Shown here piece by piece: positions 1 to 7,806 of a DNA stretch of 64,000 bases. Made by a program: the position numbers and the translations under genes. The stretch comes from Paracoccaceae bacterium (GTDB lineage: Bacteria; Pseudomonadota; Alphaproteobacteria; Rhodobacterales; Rhodobacteraceae), in contig JANSXY010000009.1 in NCBI GenBank assembly GCA_024742695.1, positions 1 to 64,000 of the forward strand, written 5' to 3'. The stretch's first letter is position 1; the number at the start of each line of letters is the position of its first letter. The notes below the pieces were generated by a model. That model searched no databases. It was not told the origin of the DNA and saw only the letters and a program-made list of their open reading frames with translations.

Positions 1-742
1 CCAGCGTCCACGGGGCGGCCTGCGCCGGGTCGGCGACTTTCGCCTCGAGCCCGCCGATGATCGCCAGGAGCGACTCCAGCACCGCCTCGAGCCCGCTGGC
101 GCGCAACAGGTCCGGATCCTCGCCCGCCGCCTGCGCCTCGGTCAGCGAAACCGGCAACACGGCGCGGAACATCGCCCCCGCTTCGCCCTGGACGCGACGG
201 ACAAGCCGCTGGCGATCGTGGGCGCTGAGGATCTTGTCGATCCGGGTCAGCAGAAGCAGGCTGTTGGCCTGCAACTCCGGCGGTGCCTCTTCCCACATCG
301 CGGCCTCGGACTGGCGCCAGGCCTGGGTCGCCGGGGAACACCACAGCACCCCGTCGGCCAGCGGCAGCATCCCCTGCCAGATATCGAGCGTGATGTTCGG
401 GTCGGAACTGCCCGGCATGTCGATGATGTCGCAGGCTTCCAGGATATCGGCCTCGGCGAAGACCCGGATTGCACGGGTATCGGCGATCGCGGCGGCGTTG
501 ACGGCCTGCGCGTCGATCACCGTCTCGGTCCCGTCCATGTCGATCCGCACCGGCGGCCCGTCGCCATGCGCGTACCAGATCGGCGGGCGCTGCGTGGCGG
601 TGATCTGCACCGGTGACAGCGCCTCGCGCATCAGGATGTTGGCAAGCGTGCTCTTGCCGGCACTGAACTCGCCCATCAGCGCGATCCGGGGCTTGCGCGG
701 ATCGGCGGCGGGCGGCTGGCCGCCGAGGGGTTCGGACGTCAT
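1..742 (-). CDS. Dynamin-like GTPase, 3' end cut by window edge
   Basis: The first 247 codons of a GTPase that runs off the left edge. Counted from the ATG at 742, the P-loop is GEFSAGKS (residues 24-31), the switch II motif is DMPG (108-111) and the base-recognition motif is TRID (166-169), so nucleotide binding looks intact. The order and spacing fit the dynamin/YjdA-like GTPase family, whose members bind or reshape membranes; membrane action here is inference. It follows the GTPase at 762-2822 by 17 bases with a strong ribosome binding site (AAAGGAGA), so the two are co-transcribed as the most distal visible genes of the kinase/FHA/phosphatase operon. The C-terminal helical region is not visible. 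Confidence 0.85.
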   Translation of the reverse strand, partial: MTSEPLGGQPPAADPRKPRIALMGEFSAGKSTLANILMREALSPVQITATQRPPIWYAHGDGPPVRIDMDGTETVIDAQAVNAAAIADTRAIRVFAEADILEACDIIDMPGSSDPNITLDIWQGMLPLADGVLWCSPATQAWRQSEAAMWEEAPPELQANSLLLLTRIDKILSAHDRQRLVRRVQGEAGAMFRAVLPVSLTEAQAAGEDPDLLRASGLEAVLESLLAIIGGLEAKVADPAQAAPWTL

Positions 743-761
743 CGCTTCGTCTCCTTTCGCC

Positions 762-2822
762 TCAGGCCCTGTATTCCGACAGCAACGCCATCGCGGCCTG
801 AAGCCGTTCGTCGCGCTGCGTGTCGGCCTGGCCGGCACGATCCTTCAGCCGGCCGATCTCGATATCGGTCTGGTCGGCCAGGTCGAGAAGCTGCGCCCTC
901 TGCCCCTCGATGAAGTCGTTCAGCGCAAGCTTGACCGCGGTGGCGTAGGGCACGGCGTGTTCGGCCCTGAGCGAGGCCAGGAACGGTTCGGTCTCGGCCT
1001 CGATCAGGCGCGAGAATTCCTCTGCGAAGGCCTGGTAGCCTCGGCGCCGGCGCCACCAGCTCGTCCACCAGTTGCCCTTGACATCGAGCGCTATGGTCGA
1101 GCCGAGGATCACCGGCGGCGGCGGCTTGGGCACAACCGGCGCGGTCAGGTCCACCGACCCTTCGTCCAGACCGAAGGCCCCGACATAAAGATCGCGGATC
1201 TCGGCAGCGGCCGCGGCATAGATCTCCTCGCTGGCCTTCACCGCCTTGGTGGTGAACACCCGGTAGCCCGAGCGCAGCAACAGCCGCAGGCCGGTCGGAT
1301 CGTAGCTCCAGACCTCGCTTTCGCCGTAGAGTTCCAGGTGCTTGATCAGCGAGGCCGTGGCCCGGCCCAGGAACGACTGCCGCGAGCCGGCAAGGCGCTG
1401 GTCGAGATCGGTGACGAGCGCCGCCAGCTTGGTCTCCAGCCGATGGCTCGTGCGTGCCGCGATCGCGTCGATCTCGCGGCCGACATCGGCGCGGGCCACC
1501 GGCTTGACCTCGGCGCCGCCGATGCGCCGTGCGGCGACCTCGCGCTGCGCCGCCAGACCGTTCGCAAGGTTCCCCGCCGCGCGCAGGATGCGTTCCTCGA
1601 ATTCGCCCCCCTCGCCGGCGACGATCCTCTCGGAAATCGCGTCGCACAGCGCCGGGATACCCGACATCCGCCAGATCGTTTCGGCCACCGAACCCGGAGC
1701 GGCCGCGTCGACATGGTGCTCGGCCCATTCCACCAGGGCCTTGCCGCTGGCCACGCCCAGCTTGTCGAACTGGCCGCTGAGCGCGTGGCTGGCCCAATAG
1801 GCGCTGCCGAAGATGATCTGCGCGTCCTCCGGGCCGTTCAGCGCCTTCAGCGTCGCCACGATGCTTTGCCGGATCTCCTCGGCCTCGCGCACCGGCGCCC
1901 CGAGTTCGTCGATCCGGTTGACGAAGATGATCACCTCGCGCGAGCGGATGTTCGAGATCAGGCGAATGAGCGCCATGTCCACGGTCGACAGCGTCTGGTG
2001 CGCCGACAGGACCACCACGCACAGCCGGCTCTCGCGGATCGCGTTCACCGTGATCTGCTCGCGGATCATGAAGGTGTCGTTCACGCCGGGCGTGTCGCGG
2101 ATGCACAGCCGATGCGGCAGTTCCGACTGCCCGAGATACAGGTCGGCCGACTTGGTGATGTCCGCGAACCGGCCCTGCTGGGTTTCCGGCGCGGCGTCGT
2201 CGCCCAGATCGTCGCCGAGGCAGACGTAGCGCTGGATCAGTTCCTCGTCGAAGAAGCCGTATTCGTGCTCCTGCCCCATCAGAAGCTCGAACTTCTGGCC
2301 CAGTCGCTGCCGAGACTTGGCGCGCATCGCCTCCAGTTGGGCGCGAACCTTCTCAAGCTCCTTGTGGGCGCCGGCGCGGCTGGCCAGTTCGCCGATCCGC
2401 CCGCCGCGGTTCAGAAGCCGGCCCCATTCCTCTTCGTCGAAGAACCGGAACTTCGCCTTGGTGGCCGCGCTGCGCGCCGCCGGATCGAGATGCAGCGAGG
2501 TCACGACCGAGGTCCAGGGGTTGATGTCGGCGGGCAGCAGGTCGGGCCAGCCGATCATCGCGTTGACCAGCGTGGTCTTGCCCGCCTTGACCTGGCCGAT
2601 CATCGTCACCGTCGGCTCGAATTCGCGGATCTGGCGCTTGAGCTTGCGCGCGGCCAGATGCGTCGTCTCGCCGTCGGCGGTGCCGAGCCCGTCGACCACC
2701 GCCTCCAGCCGGCTCATGCGCGCGGCGAAGTCCCCCAGCCCGGCATAGGCCGAGCGCAGCAGCCCGGTCTGCGGCGGCCGGCCGTCGGCGGGGGCGGCAA
2801 GTCTCGCTTCGGCGTTCATCAA
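762..2822 (-). CDS. Dynamin-family GTPase (686 aa)
   Basis: A large GTPase. The P-loop GQVKAGKT lies at residues 76-83, the DTPG motif at 243-246 and NRIDE at 302-306. A charged, probably coiled segment (about 140-190) is inserted between G1 and G3, as in bacterial dynamin-like proteins. The C-terminal half (about 330-686) is long, charged and helical, with a short aromatic/basic stretch near residue 590 (WWTSWWRRRR) that could contact membrane. It starts 8 bases after the preceding stop with GGGAGA upstream. Such proteins often work in pairs, and a second one follows at 1-742. Its place behind a kinase, FHA protein and phosphatase suggests phosphorylation control, which is inferred only. Confidence 0.88.
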   Translation of the reverse strand: MMNAEARLAAPADGRPPQTGLLRSAYAGLGDFAARMSRLEAVVDGLGTADGETTHLAARKLKRQIREFEPTVTMIGQVKAGKTTLVNAMIGWPDLLPADINPWTSVVTSLHLDPAARSAATKAKFRFFDEEEWGRLLNRGGRIGELASRAGAHKELEKVRAQLEAMRAKSRQRLGQKFELLMGQEHEYGFFDEELIQRYVCLGDDLGDDAAPETQQGRFADITKSADLYLGQSELPHRLCIRDTPGVNDTFMIREQITVNAIRESRLCVVVLSAHQTLSTVDMALIRLISNIRSREVIIFVNRIDELGAPVREAEEIRQSIVATLKALNGPEDAQIIFGSAYWASHALSGQFDKLGVASGKALVEWAEHHVDAAAPGSVAETIWRMSGIPALCDAISERIVAGEGGEFEERILRAAGNLANGLAAQREVAARRIGGAEVKPVARADVGREIDAIAARTSHRLETKLAALVTDLDQRLAGSRQSFLGRATASLIKHLELYGESEVWSYDPTGLRLLLRSGYRVFTTKAVKASEEIYAAAAAEIRDLYVGAFGLDEGSVDLTAPVVPKPPPPVILGSTIALDVKGNWWTSWWRRRRGYQAFAEEFSRLIEAETEPFLASLRAEHAVPYATAVKLALNDFIEGQRAQLLDLADQTDIEIGRLKDRAGQADTQRDERLQAAMALLSEYRA

Positions 2823-2830
2823 CGGTCTCC

Positions 2831-4084
2831 CTAGCAGGCCATCGGCAATCCGACGGGAAGCTTGCTTTCGAACTCGCTACGCAACTGCACCAGCAGGGCC
2901 GCGGCATCCTGCGCCTGTTCCGCGCCGCCCTCGACCTGCAACAGAACGGCCATGTCCGAGGCTTCGTTCACGAAGTCCCGCAGGTAGAGAATCTCGGCAT
3001 CGTCCTCTGGCCAGGTCGCGGCGCGGTCACGCAGGCCGTCGGCGGTGTCGCAGCAATGCTGCAGCACCTCCGCCGGCCAGTCGCCCTCGCCGTCATCCTG
3101 CCAGTCGAGGGTTTCGAAGAGGTTGCGCGCCCTGCGCTTGAGATAGAGAACCGGCTCCGACAGAAGCGCCCGTCGCCCGTCCTCTTCGCTGGCCTCCGGC
3201 CGCGTGGCGACGGGTGCCGCCGGCGCGGCTGCGTTCCTGTCGGCGGCGTCCGCCGCCTCCTGACGGTCGGGGCCGGTCCCGGCCGCGTCCGCGCCGCCGG
3301 CCTCGGGCACCAGACCGAACCGGTGCAGCAGCAGCTTCGCCGAATCGATGTCCTCGCGCTGCGCCTCGGCGATATCGGCCTCGAGCCGCGCGATCAGGCC
3401 GCGCGGGTCGGGCACCGCGGCCACGCCGCTCACCGCGTCGGACAGTTCCGGGCAGGGCACCGCCACGACATGGGCGAAATCCGCCGGGCGGCGGCTGCGC
3501 AGGGCCGCGGCCTCCGCCTCGGCGCCGAAGACCAGCAGATGCGCGTGGTTCTTCAGCCCCTCCGGCGCCGCGGCCCAGATCGCCGCCTCGGCGGATGAAA
3601 ACCGCCGGGTGCACCAGATCGCCACGTCCAGCCGCCGCGCCGCCCAGGCCAGGGCCGGGGCCTGCTGCGCGGGATCCTCGCCCACGGCGAGGTAGAGCAG
3701 CGAGATGCGGCGCAGGATGCCGAACGGCGCCTCGATCTGCACGAAGGCCGGGTCGCGTTCCAGCAGATCGTCCTCGGGCAGGCCCTGAACGACCAGCCGC
3801 GTCGCGTCCGACAGGGTGACGCAGGTCCGCGGCCGCGCGGAAAAGCTGACCTCGATCGTCGGCCAGTCGCCACCCGCGGGCATCAGCCCGTCGCCGACGA
3901 GGCTGGTGAACAGCCGGGCGCGCTGGTCGGGTTCGTAGCCAAGAAGGCCGACGCGAACCGGCCGGCGCAGCCGTTCGGCGAGGCGTTCGCAACTGCGCGC
4001 GATCCGGGGCGGGATCGATTCCGAAGCAAGCGCGCGCTCGATCATCTCGAGCGCGGCGTGGGTGTCGGGGGCGTTCAGTTCCAT
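2831..4084 (-). CDS. Degenerate GTPase-like protein, paralog of the left-edge GTPase
   Basis: A 417-aa protein. At residues 49-56, where a P-loop should be, the sequence reads GYEPDQRA, lacking the Gly-Lys-Ser/Thr of an active site. Its next segments still track the GTPase at 1-742: 'LMPAGGDWPT' resembles a G2 region, and 'AIWCTRRFSSAEAAIW' aligns with 'VLWCSPATQAWRQSEAAMW' in that protein, where the TRID motif has become FGAE here. It therefore looks like a paralog that kept the fold and lost nucleotide binding. An in-frame ATG at 4093 exists, but an AAGGG site abuts it with no spacing and sits about 9 bases before the ATG at 4084, so the latter start is preferred. A variable acidic/Ala-rich linker spans about residues 250-305. 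Confidence 0.75.
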   Translation of the reverse strand: MELNAPDTHAALEMIERALASESIPPRIARSCERLAERLRRPVRVGLLGYEPDQRARLFTSLVGDGLMPAGGDWPTIEVSFSARPRTCVTLSDATRLVVQGLPEDDLLERDPAFVQIEAPFGILRRISLLYLAVGEDPAQQAPALAWAARRLDVAIWCTRRFSSAEAAIWAAAPEGLKNHAHLLVFGAEAEAAALRSRRPADFAHVVAVPCPELSDAVSGVAAVPDPRGLIARLEADIAEAQREDIDSAKLLLHRFGLVPEAGGADAAGTGPDRQEAADAADRNAAAPAAPVATRPEASEEDGRRALLSEPVLYLKRRARNLFETLDWQDDGEGDWPAEVLQHCCDTADGLRDRAATWPEDDAEILYLRDFVNEASDMAVLLQVEGGAEQAQDAAALLVQLRSEFESKLPVGLPMAC

Positions 4085-4085
4085 C

Positions 4086-4979
4086 TCAACCATCCCTTGC
4101 GACGGCGGCCCGTGCCGGGGCCAGATCCGCCTGCCAGGCCCCGAAGAGACCGCCCAGATGCCGGCGCACCGGCGACCGGGCCAGGCGCGCGTCGGCCCCG
4201 GCCTTGATCACCACGAGCGAGACATTGTCCTGATCGGGGTCGGCCAGCCGCTCCACCCCCGCGATCAGCGCGTCGGCGATCCGCCCGCTGGACTTGCGCC
4301 GCGCCCGCTTCAGGATGCCGCCGATCGCCGCGTCGGGCAGGAACTGCAATCCGTCGCTTGCCGCCAGAACGAGGTCGCCGGGGCGCAGATCGAAGGCCTC
4401 GTCGGGGCAGTCGACCTCGGGGATGTCGGCCCCGATCAGCGCCGAGGTCAGGCAGTTGCGCTGCGGATGGGTGCGCGCGGTCTCGGCGTCGATCATCCCC
4501 TGCCGGGCCATCAGGTCGATCTGCGGCGCCATCGAGTGATCGTCGTTGAGCCGCAGGAGTTGCCCGCCGCGGTAGAGGTAAAGCGGCGAATCCCCGACCG
4601 ATATCCAGAACAGCCGGTCGCCGGCGACGGCGAGCACGATCACCGTGCCGCCCATTCCGCGGGTTTCCGGCTCTGCCGCGATCCGGTCGCGCAGGCAGTG
4701 GTTGGCCACCGTCACCGCGTCGCGCAACAGACCCGGAATCTCCGCCGGGTCGAGCCCCGGCCGCGCCAGACGCAGCGTGAGTTCGGCGAAGACCTCGGTC
4801 ACGATGATCCGGCTGGCAAGATCGCCGGCGGCATGGCCGCCCATCCCGTCCGACAGAACCGCGAAACCGACCTCACCGCCACGAGGAAAGGCCGTCGCCA
4901 GCGCATCCTCCTGCCGGGCGCGGGTTCCCTGCGCCAGCGCCGCGGCGGTTTCCAGTTCCATCTCAGCCGTCCGTGTCAT
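4086..4979 (-). CDS. PP2C-family Ser/Thr protein phosphatase
   Basis: A 297-aa phosphatase with the PP2C metal-binding motifs in order: RQEDA near residue 22, SDGMGGH at 43-49, 'SVGDSPLYLYRGG' in the middle, 'AASDGL' and the closing 'DQDNVS'. These aspartates normally hold two Mn/Mg ions. It should remove phosphate from the targets of the kinase at 5994-7313, including perhaps the FHA protein or the GTPases. It overlaps the FHA gene by 17 bases if it starts at 4979. An alternative ATG at 4961 would begin just after the FHA stop. No signal peptide or membrane segment is visible, so it is probably cytoplasmic. Confidence 0.9.
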   Translation of the reverse strand: MTRTAEMELETAAALAQGTRARQEDALATAFPRGGEVGFAVLSDGMGGHAAGDLASRIIVTEVFAELTLRLARPGLDPAEIPGLLRDAVTVANHCLRDRIAAEPETRGMGGTVIVLAVAGDRLFWISVGDSPLYLYRGGQLLRLNDDHSMAPQIDLMARQGMIDAETARTHPQRNCLTSALIGADIPEVDCPDEAFDLRPGDLVLAASDGLQFLPDAAIGGILKRARRKSSGRIADALIAGVERLADPDQDNVSLVVIKAGADARLARSPVRRHLGGLFGAWQADLAPARAAVARDG

Positions 4980-5997
4980 CCTGGCCCTGCGCCTCCGTCT
5001 CCTCGGCCCAGGTGAAATCGGGGCCGCACAGCGCCACGAACCTGAGCGTCGTCTTGCCGATCCGGATCAGGTCGGCATGGTCGAGCTCTTCGGTCGACAG
5101 CACCGGGTGTCCGTTCCGGCGGACGATGTTGGATTTTCCGCCATGACCGATGAAGAAACGGTTCTGTTCCTCGTCATAGGCGATCGAGGCGTGGTTCTCG
5201 CGCGAGATGCTGCGATCGCCGAAATCCAGACGGATCGTCTGATCCTCGCCGCGCCCGATGGTCGAGACGCCGGCGGCGACGGCGAAGGCGTGGCCACGGC
5301 CCGCGCCCTCGACCACGACGATCCAGCCGGCGGGAAACAGCGCCGCCTCGGCCGGCGCGGCCCGCGGGCCGTCGATCGGGGCCGGTTCGACCTCTGCGGC
5401 GTGAAAGCCCAGGATCCGGGTCTTGATCCGGCCGGTCGACGCGGCGGGTTCGGCGGCGGGCGCGGCGCCGGCCGGGCGGCGGCGTCGGGCCGGTTCCGGC
5501 GCGGGTTCCGGGGCGGGTTCGGGGGCGGGTTCGGGGGCGGGTTCGGCGACCGGTTCCGGGATCGAGGCCCGCGCGGCAGTCGCAACGGCGGCCCGCATCG
5601 CGGCATCGTCACCCGCGTCGGCCCCGTCGACGGGATCGATATCCCAGATATTGGCTCGCCCGCCGGCCGGCGCGGCGACGCGCCCGGCCTGCCGCAGGCG
5701 CGCGCCGGCCAGCTCCTGCCGGTTCAGCGCGGTTCCCCGCGGGTCGTCGGGCAGCGCCGGTTCGTCCGCTTCCGGCGGAACGGCAGGGGCGCCGTCCACC
5801 GCCTCCGGCAGGATCACCGGGCGGGACTGCGCCACGAACGCTTCGGGCAGCGCCGCCGGGCCGGGGTCGGCCGGGCCCTCGGCCACGGGGGCGATGACGA
5901 TATCGGCCGCCTCCACCGCGGGGGCGGGTTCGGCCCTTGCCTCCGGTTCCGCCGTGCGGGGCCGTTTGCGGGCGATCAGGTTCCTGAGCTGCATCAT
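4963..5997 (-). CDS. FHA-domain protein with Pro/Ala-rich linker
   Basis: A 344-aa protein. The first ~220 residues are low-complexity and acidic, with a PEPA tandem repeat at 148-170, and the FHA domain occupies about 225-330. The phosphothreonine-binding residues are recognisable: GR at 248-249, S263, R266 and H269. The start is the first of two consecutive ATGs (5997), which overlaps the kinase stop as ATGA. Longer upstream readings in this frame are the shadow of the kinase gene. The protein carries the short motif NIWDID (residues 116-121), matched by STWDIL in the kinase tail. It probably docks onto phosphorylated kinase or GTPase partners as an adaptor; this role is inferred. Confidence 0.88.
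   Translation of the reverse strand: MMQLRNLIARKRPRTAEPEARAEPAPAVEAADIVIAPVAEGPADPGPAALPEAFVAQSRPVILPEAVDGAPAVPPEADEPALPDDPRGTALNRQELAGARLRQAGRVAAPAGGRANIWDIDPVDGADAGDDAAMRAAVATAARASIPEPVAEPAPEPAPEPAPEPAPEPARRRRPAGAAPAAEPAASTGRIKTRILGFHAAEVEPAPIDGPRAAPAEAALFPAGWIVVVEGAGRGHAFAVAAGVSTIGRGEDQTIRLDFGDRSISRENHASIAYDEEQNRFFIGHGGKSNIVRRNGHPVLSTEELDHADLIRIGKTTLRFVALCGPDFTWAEETEAQGQDDTDG
5497..5562. repeat. 12-bp tandem repeats encoding the PEPA linker
   Basis: About five imperfect copies of a 12-base unit (GGGCGGGTTCGG and variants) in tandem inside the FHA gene, translated on the minus strand as repeated Pro-Glu-Pro-Ala. Copy number of such units often varies between strains, which would change the length of the linker before the FHA domain. 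Confidence 0.7.
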
Positions 5998-7313
5998 GGG
6001 CTTTCCTCGTTCGACATCGCCGCCGCGCGGCCCGGGCGCACCAGGAAGATCTGCAGGGTGCCGCCCAGCAGCCGCTTCAGCGGGCCCGCGCCGCCGGATC
6101 GCCCGGCCGCCCTGTCCGCGCCGTCGGCCTGCTCGCCCGGCGCCGCGGCGACGAGACCGCCGGCCTCGGTCAGGTCGGGCACGGGTTCGCGCAGGATGTC
6201 CCAGGTGCTGTCCTCGGCGGCCGGCACCCGCGGCCGGGCCCTCCGCCCCGAGGGCAGCGACGGCAGCCCCTTGCGGGCCTGCCGCTCCGGCACCGGGGCG
6301 CTGCCGGTCGTCAGTTCCTGCTGCACCTCGCGCACCAGCCGCGCGACGCGCTGCTCCATCGCCTTGTCGGTCTTGGCCCTTTCCATCAGCACCCGGCGCC
6401 GGCGCTCGACATCGATCAGGTCGCGCCATTCCCGCGCGCTTTGCAGCCGCTCGCCGGGAAAGATGCTCAGGCACTTGTTGATCGCGTCGATGAAGTAGCG
6501 GTCGTAGCCCGGCGTATCGAGCGCCAGGGGCTCCAGCGGATCCTTGGTGTTCTTCGCCGCCGCCGACATCCGAAGGTTGCTACTGGGCGGCGGGCTGCCC
6601 GAAACGAGGTGATAGAAGGTCGCCGCAAGCGCGTAGAGATCGGAGGAGAACTGCTGGTCGCTGCCGGCAAGGTAGAATTCCTGCGGCGAGTAGCCGTCCT
6701 TCACCGTCAGGATCTTCGACAGCACCCGGCTGACCCGCGTGGCGCTTTCGCGCGCCGCGCCGAAGTCGATCAGCACCGGTGTGTTGTCGGCCTCAAGCAG
6801 GATGTTGTCGGGCGAGATGTCGCGATGCAGGATGTCGTGATCGTGCATGTAGCTGATCGCGTCCAGCACCTTGATCAGCAGTTGCCTGATCTGCTCCGGG
6901 CCCAGCCTGTCGGGCTCTTCCTCGATCACCTGCAGAAGGTCGCGGCCCGGCACGAAATCGATCGCCATGTAGGCGGTGCCGTTGTCCTTGAAGATCTGGT
7001 GCACCCCGACGATGTAGGGATGGCTCAGTTCCGAAAGCGCGCGGGCTTCCTTCTCGAACAGTTCCAGGATCTTGCCGAATTCCGGCTCGCTCCCGCGCGA
7101 GCGCAGGCGCACCGTCTCGTTGGTGCGGCAGCACATCGCGCCGGGAAAGCATTCCTTCAGCACCACCTTCCGGCCCAGGCTGTCGCGGGCCAGGTAGGTG
7201 ATGCCGAACCCGCCGGAATTCAGATACCTTTCGATCGTGTACTGGCCCTGGCACAGCTTCGTGCCAGGCGGCAATTCATCCCCGAACGCGTTGGCAAGCT
7301 CAACGGTTTCCAT
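5994..7313 (-). CDS. Serine/threonine protein kinase
   Basis: A 439-aa kinase of the bacterial Hanks type. The glycine-rich loop is at 31-42 (LNSGGFGITYLA), the ATP-anchoring lysine is K53, the catalytic loop HRDISPDN is at 163-170 and the Mg-binding DFG at 183-185, so it should be active. The domain ends near residue 300; a charged helix and a disordered tail follow, with the STWDIL motif at 369-374 and a hydrophobic LQIFLV patch near 420. No membrane helix is evident. The start at 7313 is chosen because the kinase fold begins directly after it, although the frame is open further upstream. It is the first gene of the operon and overlaps the FHA gene by 4 bases. Confidence 0.9.
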   Translation of the reverse strand: METVELANAFGDELPPGTKLCQGQYTIERYLNSGGFGITYLARDSLGRKVVLKECFPGAMCCRTNETVRLRSRGSEPEFGKILELFEKEARALSELSHPYIVGVHQIFKDNGTAYMAIDFVPGRDLLQVIEEEPDRLGPEQIRQLLIKVLDAISYMHDHDILHRDISPDNILLEADNTPVLIDFGAARESATRVSRVLSKILTVKDGYSPQEFYLAGSDQQFSSDLYALAATFYHLVSGSPPPSSNLRMSAAAKNTKDPLEPLALDTPGYDRYFIDAINKCLSIFPGERLQSAREWRDLIDVERRRRVLMERAKTDKAMEQRVARLVREVQQELTTGSAPVPERQARKGLPSLPSGRRARPRVPAAEDSTWDILREPVPDLTEAGGLVAAAPGEQADGADRAAGRSGGAGPLKRLLGGTLQIFLVRPGRAAAMSNEESP

Positions 7314-7806
7314 GTGCGCTGCATTTCTCAAGACAGATCCCCATTGCGCAACAGGGGGGCCAGATCCCCGTCCCGGCCCCGCAACTGGTTCCTTCGGACA
7401 GAAAGCCGGTCGGATCGTGGCCGAAAGATGGCGGGAAGCTGAAGAATTCGGATCGACGTCGAAAGATTTGATCGAGATTCGGGCTATCGCGCGCCGCACG
7501 TTCCGGGCATCGCGCGCGCCCGGTCCACGATCGCCGGGTGCCACGGCCCCAGAAGGCCGCGACGGGGCATGCGCGCCCCGGCCAGGCGGCATTGCGTCCC
7601 CGGCGGATTCCGGGGGTGCGGCATCCCGCAGTCCGCGACCGCGCCCGACAGCCGGATAATCATGCCATCATGTCGGATTTCCCGCTTTCGCCGGGCGTGG
7701 CCCATTCTAGTGTGATCGGGCAGGCGACGCCGGTCGGCACGGCGCGGCGGATCGATCCGCGATCGGGCCGGCCCCTGCGGCGGCGAGGAACGGAAGGGAC
7801 CAAGGG
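7314..7806. other. Intergenic region between two divergent genes
   Basis: 493 bases with no convincing gene on either strand; the short open frames have no recognisable protein features. It must hold the promoters of the kinase operon (leftward) and of the flavoprotein gene at 7807 (rightward). I see no clear -35/-10 pair or strong palindrome. Confidence 0.6.

Noticed and set aside
57-2834. A 925-codon open frame on the plus strand opposite the GTPase genes
   Set aside because: It is rich in Arg, Ala, Pro and Asp and shows no domain; it mirrors two minus-strand genes with full GTPase motifs. Such mirror frames are common across this GC-rich window.
4963-7313. Type VI secretion regulatory cluster
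   Set aside because: Kinase, FHA and PP2C match the PpkA/Fha/PppA set, but no Tss, ClpV, Hcp or VgrG gene is visible, and the coupled genes are dynamin-like instead.
7314-7592. N-terminal extension of the kinase to 7592
   Set aside because: The extension is open but has no recognisable features; the kinase begins normally at the ATG at 7313.
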